From assembly GCA_003223875.1 (NCBI GenBank), contig QHWY01000243.1, forward strand, positions 1-54,542: 54,542 bases of DNA. The letters run 5' to 3'. Positions 1 through 13,832 of the stretch are shown one piece after another (the first letter of the stretch is position 1; each line of letters opens with the position of its first letter). A program made the position numbers and the translations under genes. Below the pieces are notes generated by a model. That model did not search any database. It saw only the letters and a list, made by a program, of their open reading frames with translations, and was not told the origin of the DNA. Source of the stretch: Acidobacteriota bacterium (lineage in GTDB: Bacteria; Acidobacteriota; Terriglobia; 20CM-2-55-15).

Positions 1-126
1 CAAATTCATTTTCTTGTTCCAATGAACTAATTCGTCGCAATAGCTGGCTAAGGCAAGTTTTTGTTGGGATGCTAATTCGATTTCAAAAGTTCGAAGCTCG
101 GATTCGAGAACTCCGATATGGGACAC
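1..126 (-). CDS. rsmG: 16S rRNA (guanine-N7) methyltransferase RsmG, N-terminal fragment
   Basis: The first 42 codons of a gene that runs off the left edge. It starts at a GTG (124-126) whose first base is the last base of the mnmG stop codon (TAGTG). The translation ends in the segment YCDELVHWNKKMNL, which matches the conserved RsmG N-terminal pattern in which a Leu/Trp helix is followed by WNxKxNLT. RsmG methylates G527 of 16S rRNA. Position directly after mnmG is the classic gidA-gidB order near the origin. The S-adenosylmethionine-binding domain lies outside the window, so the call rests on the N-terminal motif and on gene order. Confidence 0.85.
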   Translation of the reverse strand, partial: MSHIGVLESELRTFEIELASQQKLALASYCDELVHWNKKMNL

Positions 127-2009
127 TACACCACATTCTCCCGCTGCGGCCGGTTGCGGCGCATTTCCAGATGGAAGAGTAAAATCGAAATGGACGCCGG
201 GGTAATTCCGGGAATACGGCTTGCCTGAGCAATCGACTGAGGCCGAACACGGCTCAGCTTCTCGACGATTTCACACGACAGGCCTGGCATCGCCGCATAG
301 TCCAGATCGGGCGGCAGCCGTTTGGATTCGGCTTTCCGCAGCTTTTCAACCTCGCGATCTTGCTGTTTCAAATAGCCTTCGTATTTGATGTTGGTCTCGA
401 GAGAAACAATATCCTCCCGCCGCAAGGCTTCTGTCTCGATGACTCCCTCAGCAAGCAAATCTGCCATGTGAATTTCCGGCCGGCGCAAGAGTTCAACAAA
501 ACTCGGACGAGAACGGAACTCCAGACCGCGCGATACGAAGAATGAATGGTCTGTGTTTACACGAGACGTCTCCACTAGCTTACGTACGCGCGCAATACGG
601 TCGCGACGCTCCAGAAAGTGATTCCAATGCTCGTCCGTTACAAGCCCGTGCCGTCGCCCGACGGACGTTAGACGCTCATCGGCATTATCAATGCGCAAAT
701 TAAGCCGAAATTCCGCACGCGATGTGAACATCCGGTACGGCTCGTTGGTTCCCTTGGTCACAAGGTCATCGACCATGATGCCGATATAGCCGTCGGCACG
801 ATCCAGCACCAAGGGTTCTTCACCTTTAACCTTGAGGGCCGCATTAATCCCGGCAACCAGACCCTGAGCGGCGGCTTCTTCGTAGCCGGTGGTCCCGTTG
901 ATTTGACCGGCGAAAAAGAAACCTGCGACCTTTTTTGTTTCCAACGACGGATGGAGCTCTGTCGGCTGAACGAAATCATACTCAATCGCATAACCCGGCC
1001 GGATCATCTGGGCCGATTCGAGACCTTTTATATTGCTCAAAATCTCGCGCTGCACATCGATCGGAAGACTCGTAGACATGCCATTGACGTAAATTTCGTG
1101 CGTGTCGACTCCCTCCGGCTCGAGAACAATTTGATGCCGATCTTTATCCTGAAATTTAACGACTTTATCCTCAATCGAAGGACAGTATCGGGGTCCAATG
1201 CCCTTGATTTGTCCGCTATACAACGGCGACCGGCTCATGTTGCTCCGGATGATGGAATGGATTTTTTCATCCGTATGCGTGATGTAGCAGCAAATTTTGT
1301 TCTCCAGTCGCTCGGTCGTGCGGAACGAGAATGGGGTGGGCTCTCGATCTCCATGTTGCGGCTCGAAAACAGAGAAATCGATGGTTCGACGGTCTAACCG
1401 CGGCGGGGTACCCGTTTTGAGCCGTCCCCAATCGAAGCCCAAATTGCGGATGCAATTTCCTAACGCTATGGACGCGGGCTCACCGTTACGTCCGGCAGCG
1501 AATCGTTTCTCACCAATGTGGATCAGACCGTTAAGAAACGTTCCGGTCGTTAGGATCACGACCGCCGCAGCCACACGGCGGCCGTCGAGAAGTTCGATAC
1601 CGGCAACGCGATCCGCCTCAAACAGAATCTCGGTGACTTCGGCTTGCTTGATGAAAAGATTTTGCGTGCGTTCCAGGATCCGCCGCACGACGTATCGATA
1701 TCCTCCCTTATCCGCCTGGGCGCGGGGCGACCACACGGCAGGCCCGCGGCTGGTGTTGAGGAGCCGAAATTGAATTCCGGCTTGATCGGCAGCGAGACCC
1801 ATGATGCCGCCGAGCGAATCGATCTCGCGGACGAGGTGCCCCTTTGCAATCCCACCAATGGCGGGATTGCATGACATCTGCGCGATGAGATCGGCATTCA
1901 TCGTATACAGGGCCGTATTCAAACCCATCCGCGCAGCGGCATGCGCGGCCTCACAACCGGCGTGGCCGGCACCGACGACCACGACATCATAGTTTTCATC
2001 AAACATCAT
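126..2009 (-). CDS. mnmG: tRNA uridine-5-carboxymethylaminomethyl modification enzyme MnmG (GidA)
   Basis: FAD-dependent partner of MnmE. Together they install the (carboxymethyl)aminomethyl group at C5 of wobble uridine 34 in certain tRNAs. The 627-residue length is normal. The Rossmann FAD-binding motif [10 protein letters not shown] is at residues 13-22, the signature [14 protein letters not shown] at about 46-59, [11 protein letters not shown] near the middle, and [17 protein letters not shown] in the C-terminal half. The start ATG (2007-2009) shares its A with the TAA stop of mnmE (TAATG), so translation is probably coupled. A second ATG follows immediately, giving an MM start. Confidence 0.97.
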   Translation of the reverse strand: MMFDENYDVVVVGAGHAGCEAAHAAARMGLNTALYTMNADLIAQMSCNPAIGGIAKGHLVREIDSLGGIMGLAADQAGIQFRLLNTSRGPAVWSPRAQADKGGYRYVVRRILERTQNLFIKQAEVTEILFEADRVAGIELLDGRRVAAAVVILTTGTFLNGLIHIGEKRFAAGRNGEPASIALGNCIRNLGFDWGRLKTGTPPRLDRRTIDFSVFEPQHGDREPTPFSFRTTERLENKICCYITHTDEKIHSIIRSNMSRSPLYSGQIKGIGPRYCPSIEDKVVKFQDKDRHQIVLEPEGVDTHEIYVNGMSTSLPIDVQREILSNIKGLESAQMIRPGYAIEYDFVQPTELHPSLETKKVAGFFFAGQINGTTGYEEAAAQGLVAGINAALKVKGEEPLVLDRADGYIGIMVDDLVTKGTNEPYRMFTSRAEFRLNLRIDNADERLTSVGRRHGLVTDEHWNHFLERRDRIARVRKLVETSRVNTDHSFFVSRGLEFRSRPSFVELLRRPEIHMADLLAEGVIETEALRREDIVSLETNIKYEGYLKQQDREVEKLRKAESKRLPPDLDYAAMPGLSCEIVEKLSRVRPQSIAQASRIPGITPASISILLFHLEMRRNRPQRENVV

Positions 2010-3397
2010 TATTTTCCGATGCAGAACGTCGAGAAGATCCGGTCCAGAATATCTTCCGTTACAACCTCGCCCGTCAATTCATCTAGGGCCCCGACGGCGC
2101 CGTACAAATCCAGCAAGACCATCTCATGAGGAACTTGTCGCTCCAAAGCATCTACGGCGGTCGCCATCGCCTGCCCCGCGCGAACGACCGACTCATGCTG
2201 GCGTTCGTTAGTTAGCACCAAATCATCCGCCAAATCGGTTTTCCGCTCCAAGAGGAATGCGCGCAAGGCGTCGCGCAAGTCACTAAGTCCCTGGCCTGTT
2301 TTGGCGCTCACCGAGATCTTCCTCGCGCCGTTCAGGGCAGCCGTCTCGATCATTTGGGGAAGATCGGACTTATTGATGACGATTAAAAGCGCTGTCGCTG
2401 CCGCTTTTTCAAGTACGTGGCGATCGTCGTCGTCGATGGAGCCCGCCCCATCTAGGACCACCAACGCTAAGTCGGCGTCCGCCAATGTTTCCAGAGTTCG
2501 GCGGACGCCAATCTTTTCAACCTGATCGCTCGTTTGCCGCACGCCTGCCGTATCCGCAAACCGCAACGGTACACCGTCCATATCAACTGTTTCTGTAAGA
2601 ACGTCCCGGGTTGTTCCGGGAATGTCGGTCACAATGGCCCGGTCCGCGGCAACCAGCCGGTTGAATAAGCTGGATTTCCCCACATTTGGTTTCCCAAGAA
2701 TCGCTAGCCGCAAGCCCTGATTCAGCATCCGTCCGTAATCAAACGTCCGCTCGAGCCGACACAGGTCGTCGGCCAATGGCCGAATCGACTGGGCAATCGA
2801 CGCATTTGCCGGCACCTGCACATCGTCCTCGGCAAAATCGATTCCGGCTTCCAAATGCGCAATGACATCCACGAGCTTTTCTTTGATCGGCCGGATACGC
2901 TTCGAGATCGAACCCTCCAATTGACGCATGGCCATCTTCGCCTGCTGCTCCGTTTGGGCTTCGATGAAGTCGCGGACGGCCTCGGCCTGAAGAAGGTCCA
3001 ATTTTCCGTGTGCAACGGCACGTAAGGTGAATTCCCCGGGCTGCGCGATCCTCGCACCGGCAGCTCTGCAGCTTTCGACGATACGCTTCAATGAGAGCGG
3101 GGTTCCGTGCGCACTAATTTCCACGGCATCCTCTCCGGTGTAGGAGTGCGGCGCCCGAAAGAAAGTCACGACGACCTCATCGATCCTCTCGTCTGCCGAA
3201 TCAAACCATGTCCCAACAACTGCTGTTCGGTGCTCTAAAACTACAGTCGCGGAGTGGGATCTGAAGAAACGAAGCGCGATAGTAGAGGCCTCATCCCCTG
3301 AGATTCGAACCACACCGATGCCACTTCGGCCGAGAGGTGTAGAGATCGCCACAATCGTTTCTTCACTCGAAACGATTTTGTGCAATCCTTCGCGCAT
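2009..3397 (-). CDS. mnmE: tRNA modification GTPase MnmE (TrmE)
   Basis: K+-dependent GTPase that works with MnmG in tRNA wobble-uridine modification. The 462-residue protein has the folate-binding N-terminal domain (pattern IGVVRISG near residue 28), a helical domain, and an inserted G domain with P-loop GKPNVGKSS at about 230, DTAG (G3) and NKSD (G4). It ends with the invariant FCIGK, whose cysteine is essential in the family. It sits 3 bases downstream of yidC and overlaps mnmG by one base, in the usual order yidC-mnmE-mnmG. Confidence 0.97.
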   Translation of the reverse strand: MREGLHKIVSSEETIVAISTPLGRSGIGVVRISGDEASTIALRFFRSHSATVVLEHRTAVVGTWFDSADERIDEVVVTFFRAPHSYTGEDAVEISAHGTPLSLKRIVESCRAAGARIAQPGEFTLRAVAHGKLDLLQAEAVRDFIEAQTEQQAKMAMRQLEGSISKRIRPIKEKLVDVIAHLEAGIDFAEDDVQVPANASIAQSIRPLADDLCRLERTFDYGRMLNQGLRLAILGKPNVGKSSLFNRLVAADRAIVTDIPGTTRDVLTETVDMDGVPLRFADTAGVRQTSDQVEKIGVRRTLETLADADLALVVLDGAGSIDDDDRHVLEKAAATALLIVINKSDLPQMIETAALNGARKISVSAKTGQGLSDLRDALRAFLLERKTDLADDLVLTNERQHESVVRAGQAMATAVDALERQVPHEMVLLDLYGAVGALDELTGEVVTEDILDRIFSTFCIGK

Positions 3398-3400
3398 ACT

Positions 3401-5056
3401 TCAGCTCCCGCGCGCTTCCTTCGGGCTGTTTCGCGCAGTTAGTTTCGCTTCCGCGTGAGGCGACCAATACTTATTGATGAACATTTGTTGGATGATACCG
3501 ATGACATTACTCGTTAGCCAATACAGGACCAAACCGCTGCTCTGTGACCAGAACATGAAGGTGAACATGAAAGGCATGATCATCATCATCTTCGCTTGAG
3601 CGGGATCCACGTTGGTTGTAGGAGTCAGCTTCTGCTGGACGAACATGGAGATGGCCATGAGGATAGCCAGGACGGGGATGTTGTGAAAGACGTAATCCGG
3701 TTGGGATAGGTCCTTGACCCACAGCATCCAAGGTGCTCTTCGCAATTCGATCGAGTAAGACAACGCGCTATAGAAACCGAACAGCAACGGCATTTGTAGT
3801 AGAAGCGGCAGGCAGCCACCCATGGGATTGACGCCGTGCTCCTTATAGAGGCCCATCATTTCTTTCTGAACCTGCTCCCGGCGCGGGTCGGTTGCTTTAA
3901 GCTTCTTGTACTGATCCTGCAGTCTACGCATTTGCGGCTGGATTTTCTGCATTTTCAGCATCGAGACTTGCTGCTTCAACCGCAACGGAAAGAGGACAAT
4001 ATTCAGTGCGATGGTCAGCAGGATGATCGCCCATCCGAAATTGCCGACGTAGCTGTGGATCCAGAGGAGACAGAAAACCAGAGGCCGCGCAATGAATTCG
4101 AACCACCCGTAGTCGATGATGTTCGCCAGCTGGGGATCCGCTTTACTCAGCCAGTCCCGCTGTTTGGGTCCGACGTAAACACGAATCGGGCGGACCTCGG
4201 CCACCGGCGCACTTAAGGACAGTGTTGGGACCTGTGTTTTCGCGTCCGGCGACGGATATTCCTGTTTTCGGACCTTGACCACAACAGGATTCTCCGGCAA
4301 CAAAAACATTGCCAGAAAATACTGGTCATCCACACCAGCGCGGACTGTCGTGAAATCCTGCTCCTGGTCTTTCAAACTGCGGAGGTTCACGCGTTTGAAC
4401 GTGGAGTCGGACTGATACACAGCATTTTTCTTTGCGGGATCCTGAGGAATCGATTGATCGCCAAATCCACCACGCCAAGAGACGTAAGACGGAATCGGCT
4501 TCTCGTCATTTGTGATCGCGACCTGCAACGAAAATTCGTAATTTTGAGGATCAAACTGGAACAGCTTTTGAACATGCACGCCATTCGAAGCCATTTCGAA
4601 AGAAAGGCGGTCACCATTTTTACGGCCCAAGAATGGCGCCCTACTCAGTTCCTCATCGAGAGTCTTGTCCCCCGTGGTTACCGAGAGGGGCCAGCCAACT
4701 TTTGCGCGGGCGGCTGGATCGATCAGCTCTAGCGGGTGCCCCTCGCCATCTGAATAGGCCTTCAGTTTGTAACTTTTCAGCACTCCGCCGATGTTCGAGA
4801 ATATTGCCGTGTAGAGTGGTGTATCGATCTCAAAATCTTCAGGCTTTTCCGCTCGCACATCTCCGACAGTAGTACTCGGCGGTTCCGTCTTTTCAGCCGG
4901 AGCATTGGAACCACTCGATCCGTTCGTTGTTGGCACCGCTGACGGCGTTTGCACACTCGTTTCTGATTCCACCGGTGGTGGTGGAGAATACAGCGAGCGA
5001 AATGCGTACAGCACGGCAAAGGATAAGACGAAGGCGAGAATGACGCGTTTTTCCAT
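3401..5056 (-). CDS. yidC: Membrane protein insertase YidC
   Basis: Inserts and folds inner-membrane proteins, alone or with Sec. The 551-residue protein has the Gram-negative architecture. A first transmembrane helix lies at residues 6-20 (ILAFVLSFAVLYAF), then a Pro/Ser-rich linker, then a large periplasmic beta-sandwich domain to about residue 330. The conserved five-helix core follows, including a cytoplasmic coiled-coil hairpin (KMQKIQPQMRRLQDQYKKL) and MGGCLPLLLQMPLLFGFY. The periplasmic domain implies an outer-membrane-bearing cell. The gene lies 9 bases downstream of yidD and 3 bases upstream of mnmE. Confidence 0.97.
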   Translation of the reverse strand: MEKRVILAFVLSFAVLYAFRSLYSPPPPVESETSVQTPSAVPTTNGSSGSNAPAEKTEPPSTTVGDVRAEKPEDFEIDTPLYTAIFSNIGGVLKSYKLKAYSDGEGHPLELIDPAARAKVGWPLSVTTGDKTLDEELSRAPFLGRKNGDRLSFEMASNGVHVQKLFQFDPQNYEFSLQVAITNDEKPIPSYVSWRGGFGDQSIPQDPAKKNAVYQSDSTFKRVNLRSLKDQEQDFTTVRAGVDDQYFLAMFLLPENPVVVKVRKQEYPSPDAKTQVPTLSLSAPVAEVRPIRVYVGPKQRDWLSKADPQLANIIDYGWFEFIARPLVFCLLWIHSYVGNFGWAIILLTIALNIVLFPLRLKQQVSMLKMQKIQPQMRRLQDQYKKLKATDPRREQVQKEMMGLYKEHGVNPMGGCLPLLLQMPLLFGFYSALSYSIELRRAPWMLWVKDLSQPDYVFHNIPVLAILMAISMFVQQKLTPTTNVDPAQAKMMMIMPFMFTFMFWSQSSGLVLYWLTSNVIGIIQQMFINKYWSPHAEAKLTARNSPKEARGS

Positions 5057-5065
5057 TACAAACTT

Positions 5066-5287
5066 CTATCTCACGGGATCGAATCCCCCGTGGTGCAGGG
5101 GATGACATCGGAGCAGACGGCCCACGGACCGGAGAACTCCGCGAAACAAACCATATTCTTCTATGGCATCGGCGGCGTATTCAGAGCAAGTCGGCGTGAA
5201 CCGGCACGCTGCCGGCAGCCAAGGCGAGACTATGACTTTATACGCGCGGACCATCTTTAACGCGAGAGTTTGTATTCTCGGCGGCAT
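5066..5287 (-). CDS. yidD: Membrane protein insertion efficiency factor YidD
   Basis: Small (73-residue) membrane-associated protein that helps YidC-dependent insertion. The family pattern is clear: YKVIVSPWLPAACRFTPTCSEYA, with the conserved Cys pair, then a C-terminal CHPLHHGGFDPV. The start codon overlaps the rnpA stop by one base (TAATG). Its position between rnpA and yidC is canonical. Confidence 0.95.
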   Translation of the reverse strand: MPPRIQTLALKMVRAYKVIVSPWLPAACRFTPTCSEYAADAIEEYGLFRGVLRSVGRLLRCHPLHHGGFDPVR

Positions 5288-5664
5288 TATCCCCCTGTTC
5301 CAAGCAAGGCCATCAGTTCCAATCGCAATTCATCAAAGTTCCGGCTAAGCGCTGCGCCTCTCGGGTTGACAACAATGTCGACGCCCGTCAGCAGTACCCT
5401 TCGTGATGTACGTAGAATTTCTCTGACCCTTCTCCTGATCTTATTGCGGTCATGCGCTCTGCCAAGTCTCCGAGGTGTGGTTAAACCGAATCGGCTGTAA
5501 CCCAAGTTATTTGGCAACACAAATACGACGAACGATCGAGATGCCTTTCTCACGCCTTTCGTGTATGTGTTCTCAAACTCAGCTGACTTTCTCAAACGAA
5601 AGTCTTTTCGAAATGCGTTCGTCTTCGCGACAGGGGATCGCCAATTAGAGTTGGTCAAGCTCAA
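5287..5664 (-). CDS. rnpA: Ribonuclease P protein component RnpA
   Basis: Protein subunit of RNase P, which matures the 5' ends of tRNAs. The family motif [13 protein letters not shown] (the RNR box) is present, along with [13 protein letters not shown] near the N-terminus. The frame opens at a TTG (5662-5664) that overlaps the rpmH stop as TTGA. No ATG lies between it and the conserved core, so a TTG start is likely; a second TTG two codons later is also possible. The 125-residue length fits the family. Translation is probably coupled to rpmH upstream and yidD downstream. Confidence 0.93.
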   Translation of the reverse strand: MSLTNSNWRSPVAKTNAFRKDFRLRKSAEFENTYTKGVRKASRSFVVFVLPNNLGYSRFGLTTPRRLGRAHDRNKIRRRVREILRTSRRVLLTGVDIVVNPRGAALSRNFDELRLELMALLGTGG

Positions 5665-5807
5665 TAGTGCTCGACAGACACTCGCTTGCGCCCTTTATCA
5701 CGCCTGGCCTTCAGCACGAGCCGTCCCCCGCGCGATTTCATCCGCGCCCGAAAACCATGTGTTTTTGCACGCCGACGGTTGTTTGGTTGGTACGTCCTCT
5801 GCGGCAT
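5661..5807 (-). CDS. rpmH: Ribosomal protein bL34
   Basis: A 48-residue, very basic protein, [20 protein letters not shown] at its N-terminus and KGRKRVSV near its end, typical of L34 of the large ribosomal subunit. The frame is open further upstream, but the ATG at 5805-5807 is chosen because a strong ribosome-binding site (GAGGAG) lies about 8 bases before it and L34 proteins start at this point. It heads the leftward rpmH-rnpA-yidD-yidC-mnmE-mnmG-rsmG string, divergent from dnaA. Confidence 0.95.
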   Translation of the reverse strand: MPQRTYQPNNRRRAKTHGFRARMKSRGGRLVLKARRDKGRKRVSVEHY

Positions 5808-5962
5808 TTCTTGTGCTCCTCGAAAACTTAAAATGTAGCACAGAGGCTTGCTGAAAAGCATCGGATTCATCGTTGAAAACGCCCAACGAAAGTGCTACGC
5901 TTTCGCGGTTTCTCACGCCAATTGGACGCCTTGTAAGAGGAAACAGAACAATGTCGGCCCGG

Positions 5963-5994
5963 TTTTCCACAGCTGTGGAAATTTTTGTGGAAAT
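5963..5994. promoter_or_regulatory. DnaA-box-like cluster upstream of dnaA (candidate oriC part 1)
   Basis: Three 9-mers resembling the DnaA box TTATCCACA lie in the rpmH-dnaA gap: TTTTCCACA (5963-5971) and two copies of the reverse form TGTGGAAAT (5974-5982 and 5986-5994). The first two form a dyad centred on AGCT. Known DnaA autoregulation and origin architecture make this a candidate origin/dnaA-regulatory site. A binding role is inferred from similarity only. Confidence 0.6.
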
Positions 5995-6019
5995 CTTGCC
6001 CCTTCGCACGTGATCAATC

Positions 6020-7324
6020 ATGGACACATGGCAACAAGTTCTCGATATCGTTGAAAAGAAAATCAATCAGCAGAGTTACAACACCTGGTTCAAGCCGACA
6101 CAACTGATTAAGCGTGACGAAAAGGCGCTATACGTGCGCGTACCGAACGCTTTTTTTCAGGACTGGTTGAACGATCATATCGATGTTGTTCTGGAAGCGG
6201 CTCAGTTGGCCGGCATAGGCGAGATCAATGTGATCTACATCATTGAAAAGAATCCAACTGAGATGGCCAGTTATCCGTCGCAGGGTAAGTTGGATTTCGA
6301 GTCGATCGACAACACTCTAAACCCCAAATACAGTTTCGACACGTTTGTTGTCGGTTCTTCCAACCAGTTTGCGCATGCGGCAGCCTTAGCCGTCGCTGAA
6401 AAACCCTCTAAAGCTTACAACCCACTCTTCCTCTATGGCGGCGTAGGCCTCGGGAAAACGCATCTGATGCACGCGATCGGACAGTTGATCAAGCTGAATA
6501 ATAAGCACCTCCGATTAACTTACGTTTCGACGGAAAAATTCACAAATGAAGTGATCAATGCTATCCGATACGACAAGATGCTCAGTTTCAACGAGCGGTA
6601 TCGAAACAATGACGTGCTGCTCATCGACGATATTCAATTCATCGCTGGGAAGGAGCGTACACAGGAGGTTTTCTTCCACACCTTTAACTCCCTGTACGAC
6701 ACGCATAAACAGATCATCATTTCGGCCGATTGCCCACCGCGTGAAATACCAACCCTCGAAGAGCGGTTACATTCCCGCTTCGAGTGGGGCTTGATTGCGG
6801 ATATTCAACCGCCGGATCTGGAAACGAAAGTCGCGATCATCAAGAAAAAAGCCGAGAGACAAAACATTGCTGTCCCGGATAATGTAGCCCTCTACATCGC
6901 GAGTAAGATCAAATCCAACATTCGTGAACTTGAAGGGGCCTTAGTCCGATTGATTGCATATTGCTCGTTAAAAGGCTCAGAAATCACGCTAGGAATGGCT
7001 CAGGAAACACTGCACGACATTCTTGGACCAAGTGAGAAAGCAATTACGATTGAAATGATTCAAAAGGCTATTGCCGATCACTTCAAGATGCGTGTCCAGG
7101 AGCTCAAGTCGAAAAACAACTCGAAATCGGTAGCTCTACCCCGTCAGATTTGCATGTATCTTTGCAAGAAACTGACCGGTGCCTCTTTGCCCCAGATTGG
7201 CAGGGAATTCGGGGATAAACACCACACCACAGTTCTACATTCAATTACTAAGATCGATCACATGATTCAACATGATCGAGACCTTAGTAAACAAATCCAA
7301 TCCTTTATGGACTCGTTCAAATAG
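6020..7324 (+). CDS. dnaA: Chromosomal replication initiator DnaA
   Basis: AAA+ ATPase that binds DnaA boxes and melts the origin. The 434-residue protein has an N-terminal domain I ([21 protein letters not shown]), a short linker, Walker [11 protein letters not shown], Walker [10 protein letters not shown], and the C-terminal DNA-binding signature with [11 protein letters not shown]. The ATG at 6020 has no good ribosome-binding site in front of it, but domain I begins correctly there. DnaA-box-like sites flank the gene on both sides, consistent with a bipartite origin. Confidence 0.98.
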   Translation: MDTWQQVLDIVEKKINQQSYNTWFKPTQLIKRDEKALYVRVPNAFFQDWLNDHIDVVLEAAQLAGIGEINVIYIIEKNPTEMASYPSQGKLDFESIDNTLNPKYSFDTFVVGSSNQFAHAAALAVAEKPSKAYNPLFLYGGVGLGKTHLMHAIGQLIKLNNKHLRLTYVSTEKFTNEVINAIRYDKMLSFNERYRNNDVLLIDDIQFIAGKERTQEVFFHTFNSLYDTHKQIIISADCPPREIPTLEERLHSRFEWGLIADIQPPDLETKVAIIKKKAERQNIAVPDNVALYIASKIKSNIRELEGALVRLIAYCSLKGSEITLGMAQETLHDILGPSEKAITIEMIQKAIADHFKMRVQELKSKNNSKSVALPRQICMYLCKKLTGASLPQIGREFGDKHHTTVLHSITKIDHMIQHDRDLSKQIQSFMDSFK

Positions 7325-7333
7325 ATTAATTTC

Positions 7334-7389
7334 ATGTGGACCACATGTGGAAATGCCGAGCGTAATAATTAGTCACAATGTGTCCACAT
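7334..7389. promoter_or_regulatory. DnaA-box-like cluster between dnaA and dnaN (candidate oriC part 2)
   Basis: The 179-base dnaA-dnaN gap holds a near direct repeat ATGTGGAcc / ATGTGGAaa (7334-7342 and 7345-7353), including TGTGGAAAT at 7346-7354, which is identical to the 9-mers upstream of dnaA. A further TGTCCACAT lies at 7381-7389. An A/T-rich stretch follows up to dnaN (about 7410-7503, with ATATATAAC near the end). This could serve as the unwinding region, but that part is inference. Confidence 0.55.
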
Positions 7390-7503
7390 ACTACACCGAC
7401 TGTTTTCAACAAAAAGGTTGTCTTTAACTAGTTGCATTTAAGGACGATGCTGCTTTGGTTACAGATTTTCAGCGCGCTACAATTATGGATATATAACTAG
7501 TAT

Positions 7504-8616
7504 ATGGAATTTACAGTTAGAAAGTTTGATCTCCTACAAGAGCTCGCGTTGATACAAGGAGTCGTCGAGAGAAAGACCACCATTCCGATTTTGGCAAATG
7601 TTCTAGTTCGCGCTGAAGGGGGAGAGCTTGGGATCGCCGCCACTGACCTTGAAATTGGGCTCAGATCCGTGTGCGTCTCAAAGACGACAGTGCCAGGCAC
7701 AATTACCCTCCCTGCAAAGCGTTTGTATGAAATTGTCCGGGCACTACCGGACAAGGAGATCAAGTTTAAGCGCAGTGAGGCGAACTGGGTAACGGTCACA
7801 TGTGGTTCCAGCCGGTTCCGAATTGCAGGGTTACCGCAAGACGACTTTCCAACGCTACCTGAAGCCAAGAGCAGTATTGGGAAAATTCCTGCCGGGGTTC
7901 TAGCAAAAGTAATATCAAGAACAATATGCGCAATTAGCACAGAGGATTCAAAATACACACTCAGTGGGGCACTGCTTTTGTTGAAACCTGGCTCTATTAC
8001 AATGGTTGCAACGGACGGTCATCGCTTAGCTCACGTCGAAAAAGCCCAAACGCTAGATGAGGTTAGAGAGGAGATCAAGGTACTTGTTCCAAGGAAGGCG
8101 ATGGCGGAATTGGTTCGGATAATTTCCGAGACTGCAGACGCGGAAGTGATTGGCTTTTCGCGCGATGATAATCACTTGTTCTTCGATATGGGAAAGCGAC
8201 TACTGATTTCGCGCATGCTGACAGGGCAATTTCCCAACTATGAGGCTGTCTTGCCACGGAATAACGATCGCATCGTCACACTAAATCGCGAAGAGATTGC
8301 TGCTGCTATTAGGCGAGTTGCCATTCTGTCCGACGAGCGATCGCGGACCATCAAACTTGCGTTATCAAACGGAGCGTTGGAAATTACTGCCAGCCACTCG
8401 GACCTCGGCGAGGCTCACGAAACTCTGGAGGTCGAGTACAGTAAGGATGACCTGCAAGTGGGGTTCAATTTTCAATATCTTCTGGATTTCCTAACGACTG
8501 CAGACGAACCGGAAGTCAGCTTCGAATTCAAAGATAGCGAAAGTGCGGCCCAATTGCGAGCCCAACCACCGAGTGACTGCAATTATCGTTATGTGGTCAT
8601 GCCGATGCGCATTTAG
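7504..8616 (+). CDS. dnaN: DNA polymerase III beta subunit (sliding clamp)
   Basis: Ring-shaped clamp that tethers DNA polymerase III. The 370-residue length and three-domain family pattern are normal. It starts MEFTVRKFDLLQELALIQGVVERKT, and contains VATDGHRLAH near residue 165 and the C-terminal YRYVVMPMRI clamp ending. It is downstream of dnaA in the same direction, separated by origin-like sequence. No clear ribosome-binding site is seen before the ATG. Confidence 0.97.
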   Translation: MEFTVRKFDLLQELALIQGVVERKTTIPILANVLVRAEGGELGIAATDLEIGLRSVCVSKTTVPGTITLPAKRLYEIVRALPDKEIKFKRSEANWVTVTCGSSRFRIAGLPQDDFPTLPEAKSSIGKIPAGVLAKVISRTICAISTEDSKYTLSGALLLLKPGSITMVATDGHRLAHVEKAQTLDEVREEIKVLVPRKAMAELVRIISETADAEVIGFSRDDNHLFFDMGKRLLISRMLTGQFPNYEAVLPRNNDRIVTLNREEIAAAIRRVAILSDERSRTIKLALSNGALEITASHSDLGEAHETLEVEYSKDDLQVGFNFQYLLDFLTTADEPEVSFEFKDSESAAQLRAQPPSDCNYRYVVMPMRI

Positions 8617-11339
<2,723 letters not shown>

Positions 11340-11342
11340 TCC

Positions 11343-13832
11343 ATGGCAGACGAAATCACACCTCCCACACCTCCGCCCCCTCCGTCGAATCTCGTCCCGG
11401 TAAACATCGAAGACGAAATGCGCCGGTCGTATGTCGATTACGCGATGAGCGTCATCATCGGGCGGGCCTTACCCGATGTGCGCGATGGCCTGAAACCCGT
11501 CCATCGCCGAATTCTCGTCGGCATGCGCGATATGGGTCTCGCCTCGAATCGCGCGTACCGCAAGTGTGCCAAGATCGTCGGCGAGGTGATGGGCAACTAT
11601 CATCCGCACGGTGACAGCCCGATCTATGACGCGCTGGTCCGCATGGCTCAGGATTTTTCCTACCGATATCCCCTCGTTGACGGCCAGGGCAACTTCGGCT
11701 CAATTGACGGCGATCCGCCGGCGGCGATGAGGTATACGGAAGCCCGCATGGCTCCTTTCGCAGAGGCCCTCCTGGAAGACATCGATAAAGAAACCGTAGA
11801 CTTCGTTCCCAATTACGATGAGGAGCGCGAGGAGCCGTCTTATCTACCCAGCAAAGTACCCAATCTCTTGGTTAATGGATCCAATGGCATCGCCGTCGGC
11901 ATGGCGACGAACATGCCACCTCACAACCTGACGGAAATTTGTGAGGCGGTGATTCATCTGATCAACAATCCTCAAGCGAAGCTCGCCGAGATGATGGCGC
12001 GCGTTCCGGGTCCCGATTTCCCTACGGCTGGAATCATCCACGGCCGCCGTGGGATCCGACAGGCGTATGAGACGGGCCGCGGCACGATCACGATGCGGGC
12101 CCGCGCAGCGATCGAACGTCAGGGCAAGGACCGCGACGTCATCGCTGTGACCGAGATTCCCTATCAGGTCAACAAGGCCCGATTGATTGAGAAGATTGCC
12201 GAGTTAGTCAATGAGAAACGGCTGGAAGGCATCGGCGACATTCGTGACGAGAGTGACCGCCACGGAATGCGGATCGTCATTGAGTTGAAACGTGGAGAGC
12301 CGGGACTTGTTATACTGAACAACCTGTACAAACTCACGCCAATGCAGACGACCTTTGGTGTGATCAATCTCGCCATCGTCAACGGCCAGCCCAAAGTTTT
12401 ATCCCTTATTGAGCTGCTGCGTTCCTTCGTCGAGCATCGCGTCGATGTCGTGCGCAGCCGCACACAGCACGATTTGCGCCAAGCTGAGGCCCGGGCGCAC
12501 ATTTTGGAAGGCTTAAAGAAAGCGCTCGATCACATCGATGAGATTATCAAACTGATCCGCGGGTCGAAAACAACGGCCGAAGCGCGTGATGGGTTGCTGG
12601 CAAAATTTGAGTTTACCGAGATTCAGGCAAAAGCGATTCTCGAAATGCAGCTCCAGCGGCTGACCTCGCTGGAAAGGCAAAAAATTGAAGACGAGCTGGA
12701 AGAGATCCGTCAAAAGATTGCCGAACTCAAAGAGATCCTGGCGAGTGACGTGAAGTTGCGCGAGGTGATTGTTCAAGAACTGCGCGACGTTCAGAAGAAA
12801 TACGGCGACGCACGCCGAACCGAGATCACTGAAGAAGAAGCCGAAATCCGACTCGAGGATTTGATTGCCGAGGAAGACGCTGTCATCACCGTGACGCATA
12901 GCGGTTATGTCAAGCGAACGCCACTTTCGGTATATCGGCAACAAGGTCGGGGCGGCAAGGGCCGAATTGGGATGAAGACGAAAGAGGAAGACCCGCTAAC
13001 GAACGTCTTTGTCGCGAATACACATAGTTACGTGCTCGTTTTTACCGACCGCGGGCGCCTGTACTGGTTGAAGGTTTACGAGATCCCAGATGTCAGCAGT
13101 GCTGGAAGAGGTAAAGCCATCGTCAATTTGGCGAATTTGTCGTCCGAAGAAAAAGTCCGCGCACTGCTCTCTGTCAAAGACTTCGATCCCAACGTGTCGG
13201 TTCTCATGGCCACGCGTGGCGGCCAGGTAAAGAAAACGTCGCTCGAGGCGTTTAGTAATCCCAGCGCGCGGGGCATCATTGCAATGGGAGTTCCTGATGA
13301 CGACGAGCTGATCGCGGCTGACCTCGTCTCCGTGAACGAAACAGTTTTCATTGGAACGCACGACGGCATGTGCATTCGCTTTGCTCATGACGAGATCCGT
13401 GAAATGGGACGGCAAGCATACGGAGTTATCGGCATACGGCTGGAGGAAGGCGACTATGTTGTCAGCATGATCGCCACGAGTAACGAGAACGACATGGTGC
13501 TTTCTGTTACCGAAGGGGGCTTTGGTAAGCGGACCGCGGTCGAAGAGTATCGTACGCAAGGCCGAGGCGGCAAAGGCGTCATCAATGTCAAGACAACCGA
13601 AAAGAACGGGAAGGTTGTCGCGATCATGCGGGTACAGGAGGATTCCGACGTCCTCGTGATGACTGCGAACGGAAAGCTGATCCGCGTAGGCTCACAGGAT
13701 ATTCGCGCCGTGGGCAGAGCGACGCAAGGTGTTCGTTTGATTCAGCTCGAGGAAGACGACCAAGTCACTGCCGCCACACTAATCGCACCGGAGGGGAAAA
13801 CTGAAGACGAGGGCACACCAACGGTTCACTAG
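11343..13832 (+). CDS. gyrA: DNA gyrase subunit A
   Basis: DNA-cleaving and rejoining subunit of gyrase. The N-terminal breakage-reunion domain has the catalytic tyrosine in [10 protein letters not shown]. The coiled-coil and C-terminal beta-pinwheel follow. A GyrA-box-like motif QGRGGKG occurs twice in the C-terminal domain, supporting gyrase rather than topoisomerase IV. The 829-residue length is normal. The stop codon overlaps that of the convergent flavoprotein gene inside the palindrome CTAG (13829-13832). Confidence 0.97.
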   Translation: MADEITPPTPPPPPSNLVPVNIEDEMRRSYVDYAMSVIIGRALPDVRDGLKPVHRRILVGMRDMGLASNRAYRKCAKIVGEVMGNYHPHGDSPIYDALVRMAQDFSYRYPLVDGQGNFGSIDGDPPAAMRYTEARMAPFAEALLEDIDKETVDFVPNYDEEREEPSYLPSKVPNLLVNGSNGIAVGMATNMPPHNLTEICEAVIHLINNPQAKLAEMMARVPGPDFPTAGIIHGRRGIRQAYETGRGTITMRARAAIERQGKDRDVIAVTEIPYQVNKARLIEKIAELVNEKRLEGIGDIRDESDRHGMRIVIELKRGEPGLVILNNLYKLTPMQTTFGVINLAIVNGQPKVLSLIELLRSFVEHRVDVVRSRTQHDLRQAEARAHILEGLKKALDHIDEIIKLIRGSKTTAEARDGLLAKFEFTEIQAKAILEMQLQRLTSLERQKIEDELEEIRQKIAELKEILASDVKLREVIVQELRDVQKKYGDARRTEITEEEAEIRLEDLIAEEDAVITVTHSGYVKRTPLSVYRQQGRGGKGRIGMKTKEEDPLTNVFVANTHSYVLVFTDRGRLYWLKVYEIPDVSSAGRGKAIVNLANLSSEEKVRALLSVKDFDPNVSVLMATRGGQVKKTSLEAFSNPSARGIIAMGVPDDDELIAADLVSVNETVFIGTHDGMCIRFAHDEIREMGRQAYGVIGIRLEEGDYVVSMIATSNENDMVLSVTEGGFGKRTAVEEYRTQGRGGKGVINVKTTEKNGKVVAIMRVQEDSDVLVMTANGKLIRVGSQDIRAVGRATQGVRLIQLEEDDQVTAATLIAPEGKTEDEGTPTVH

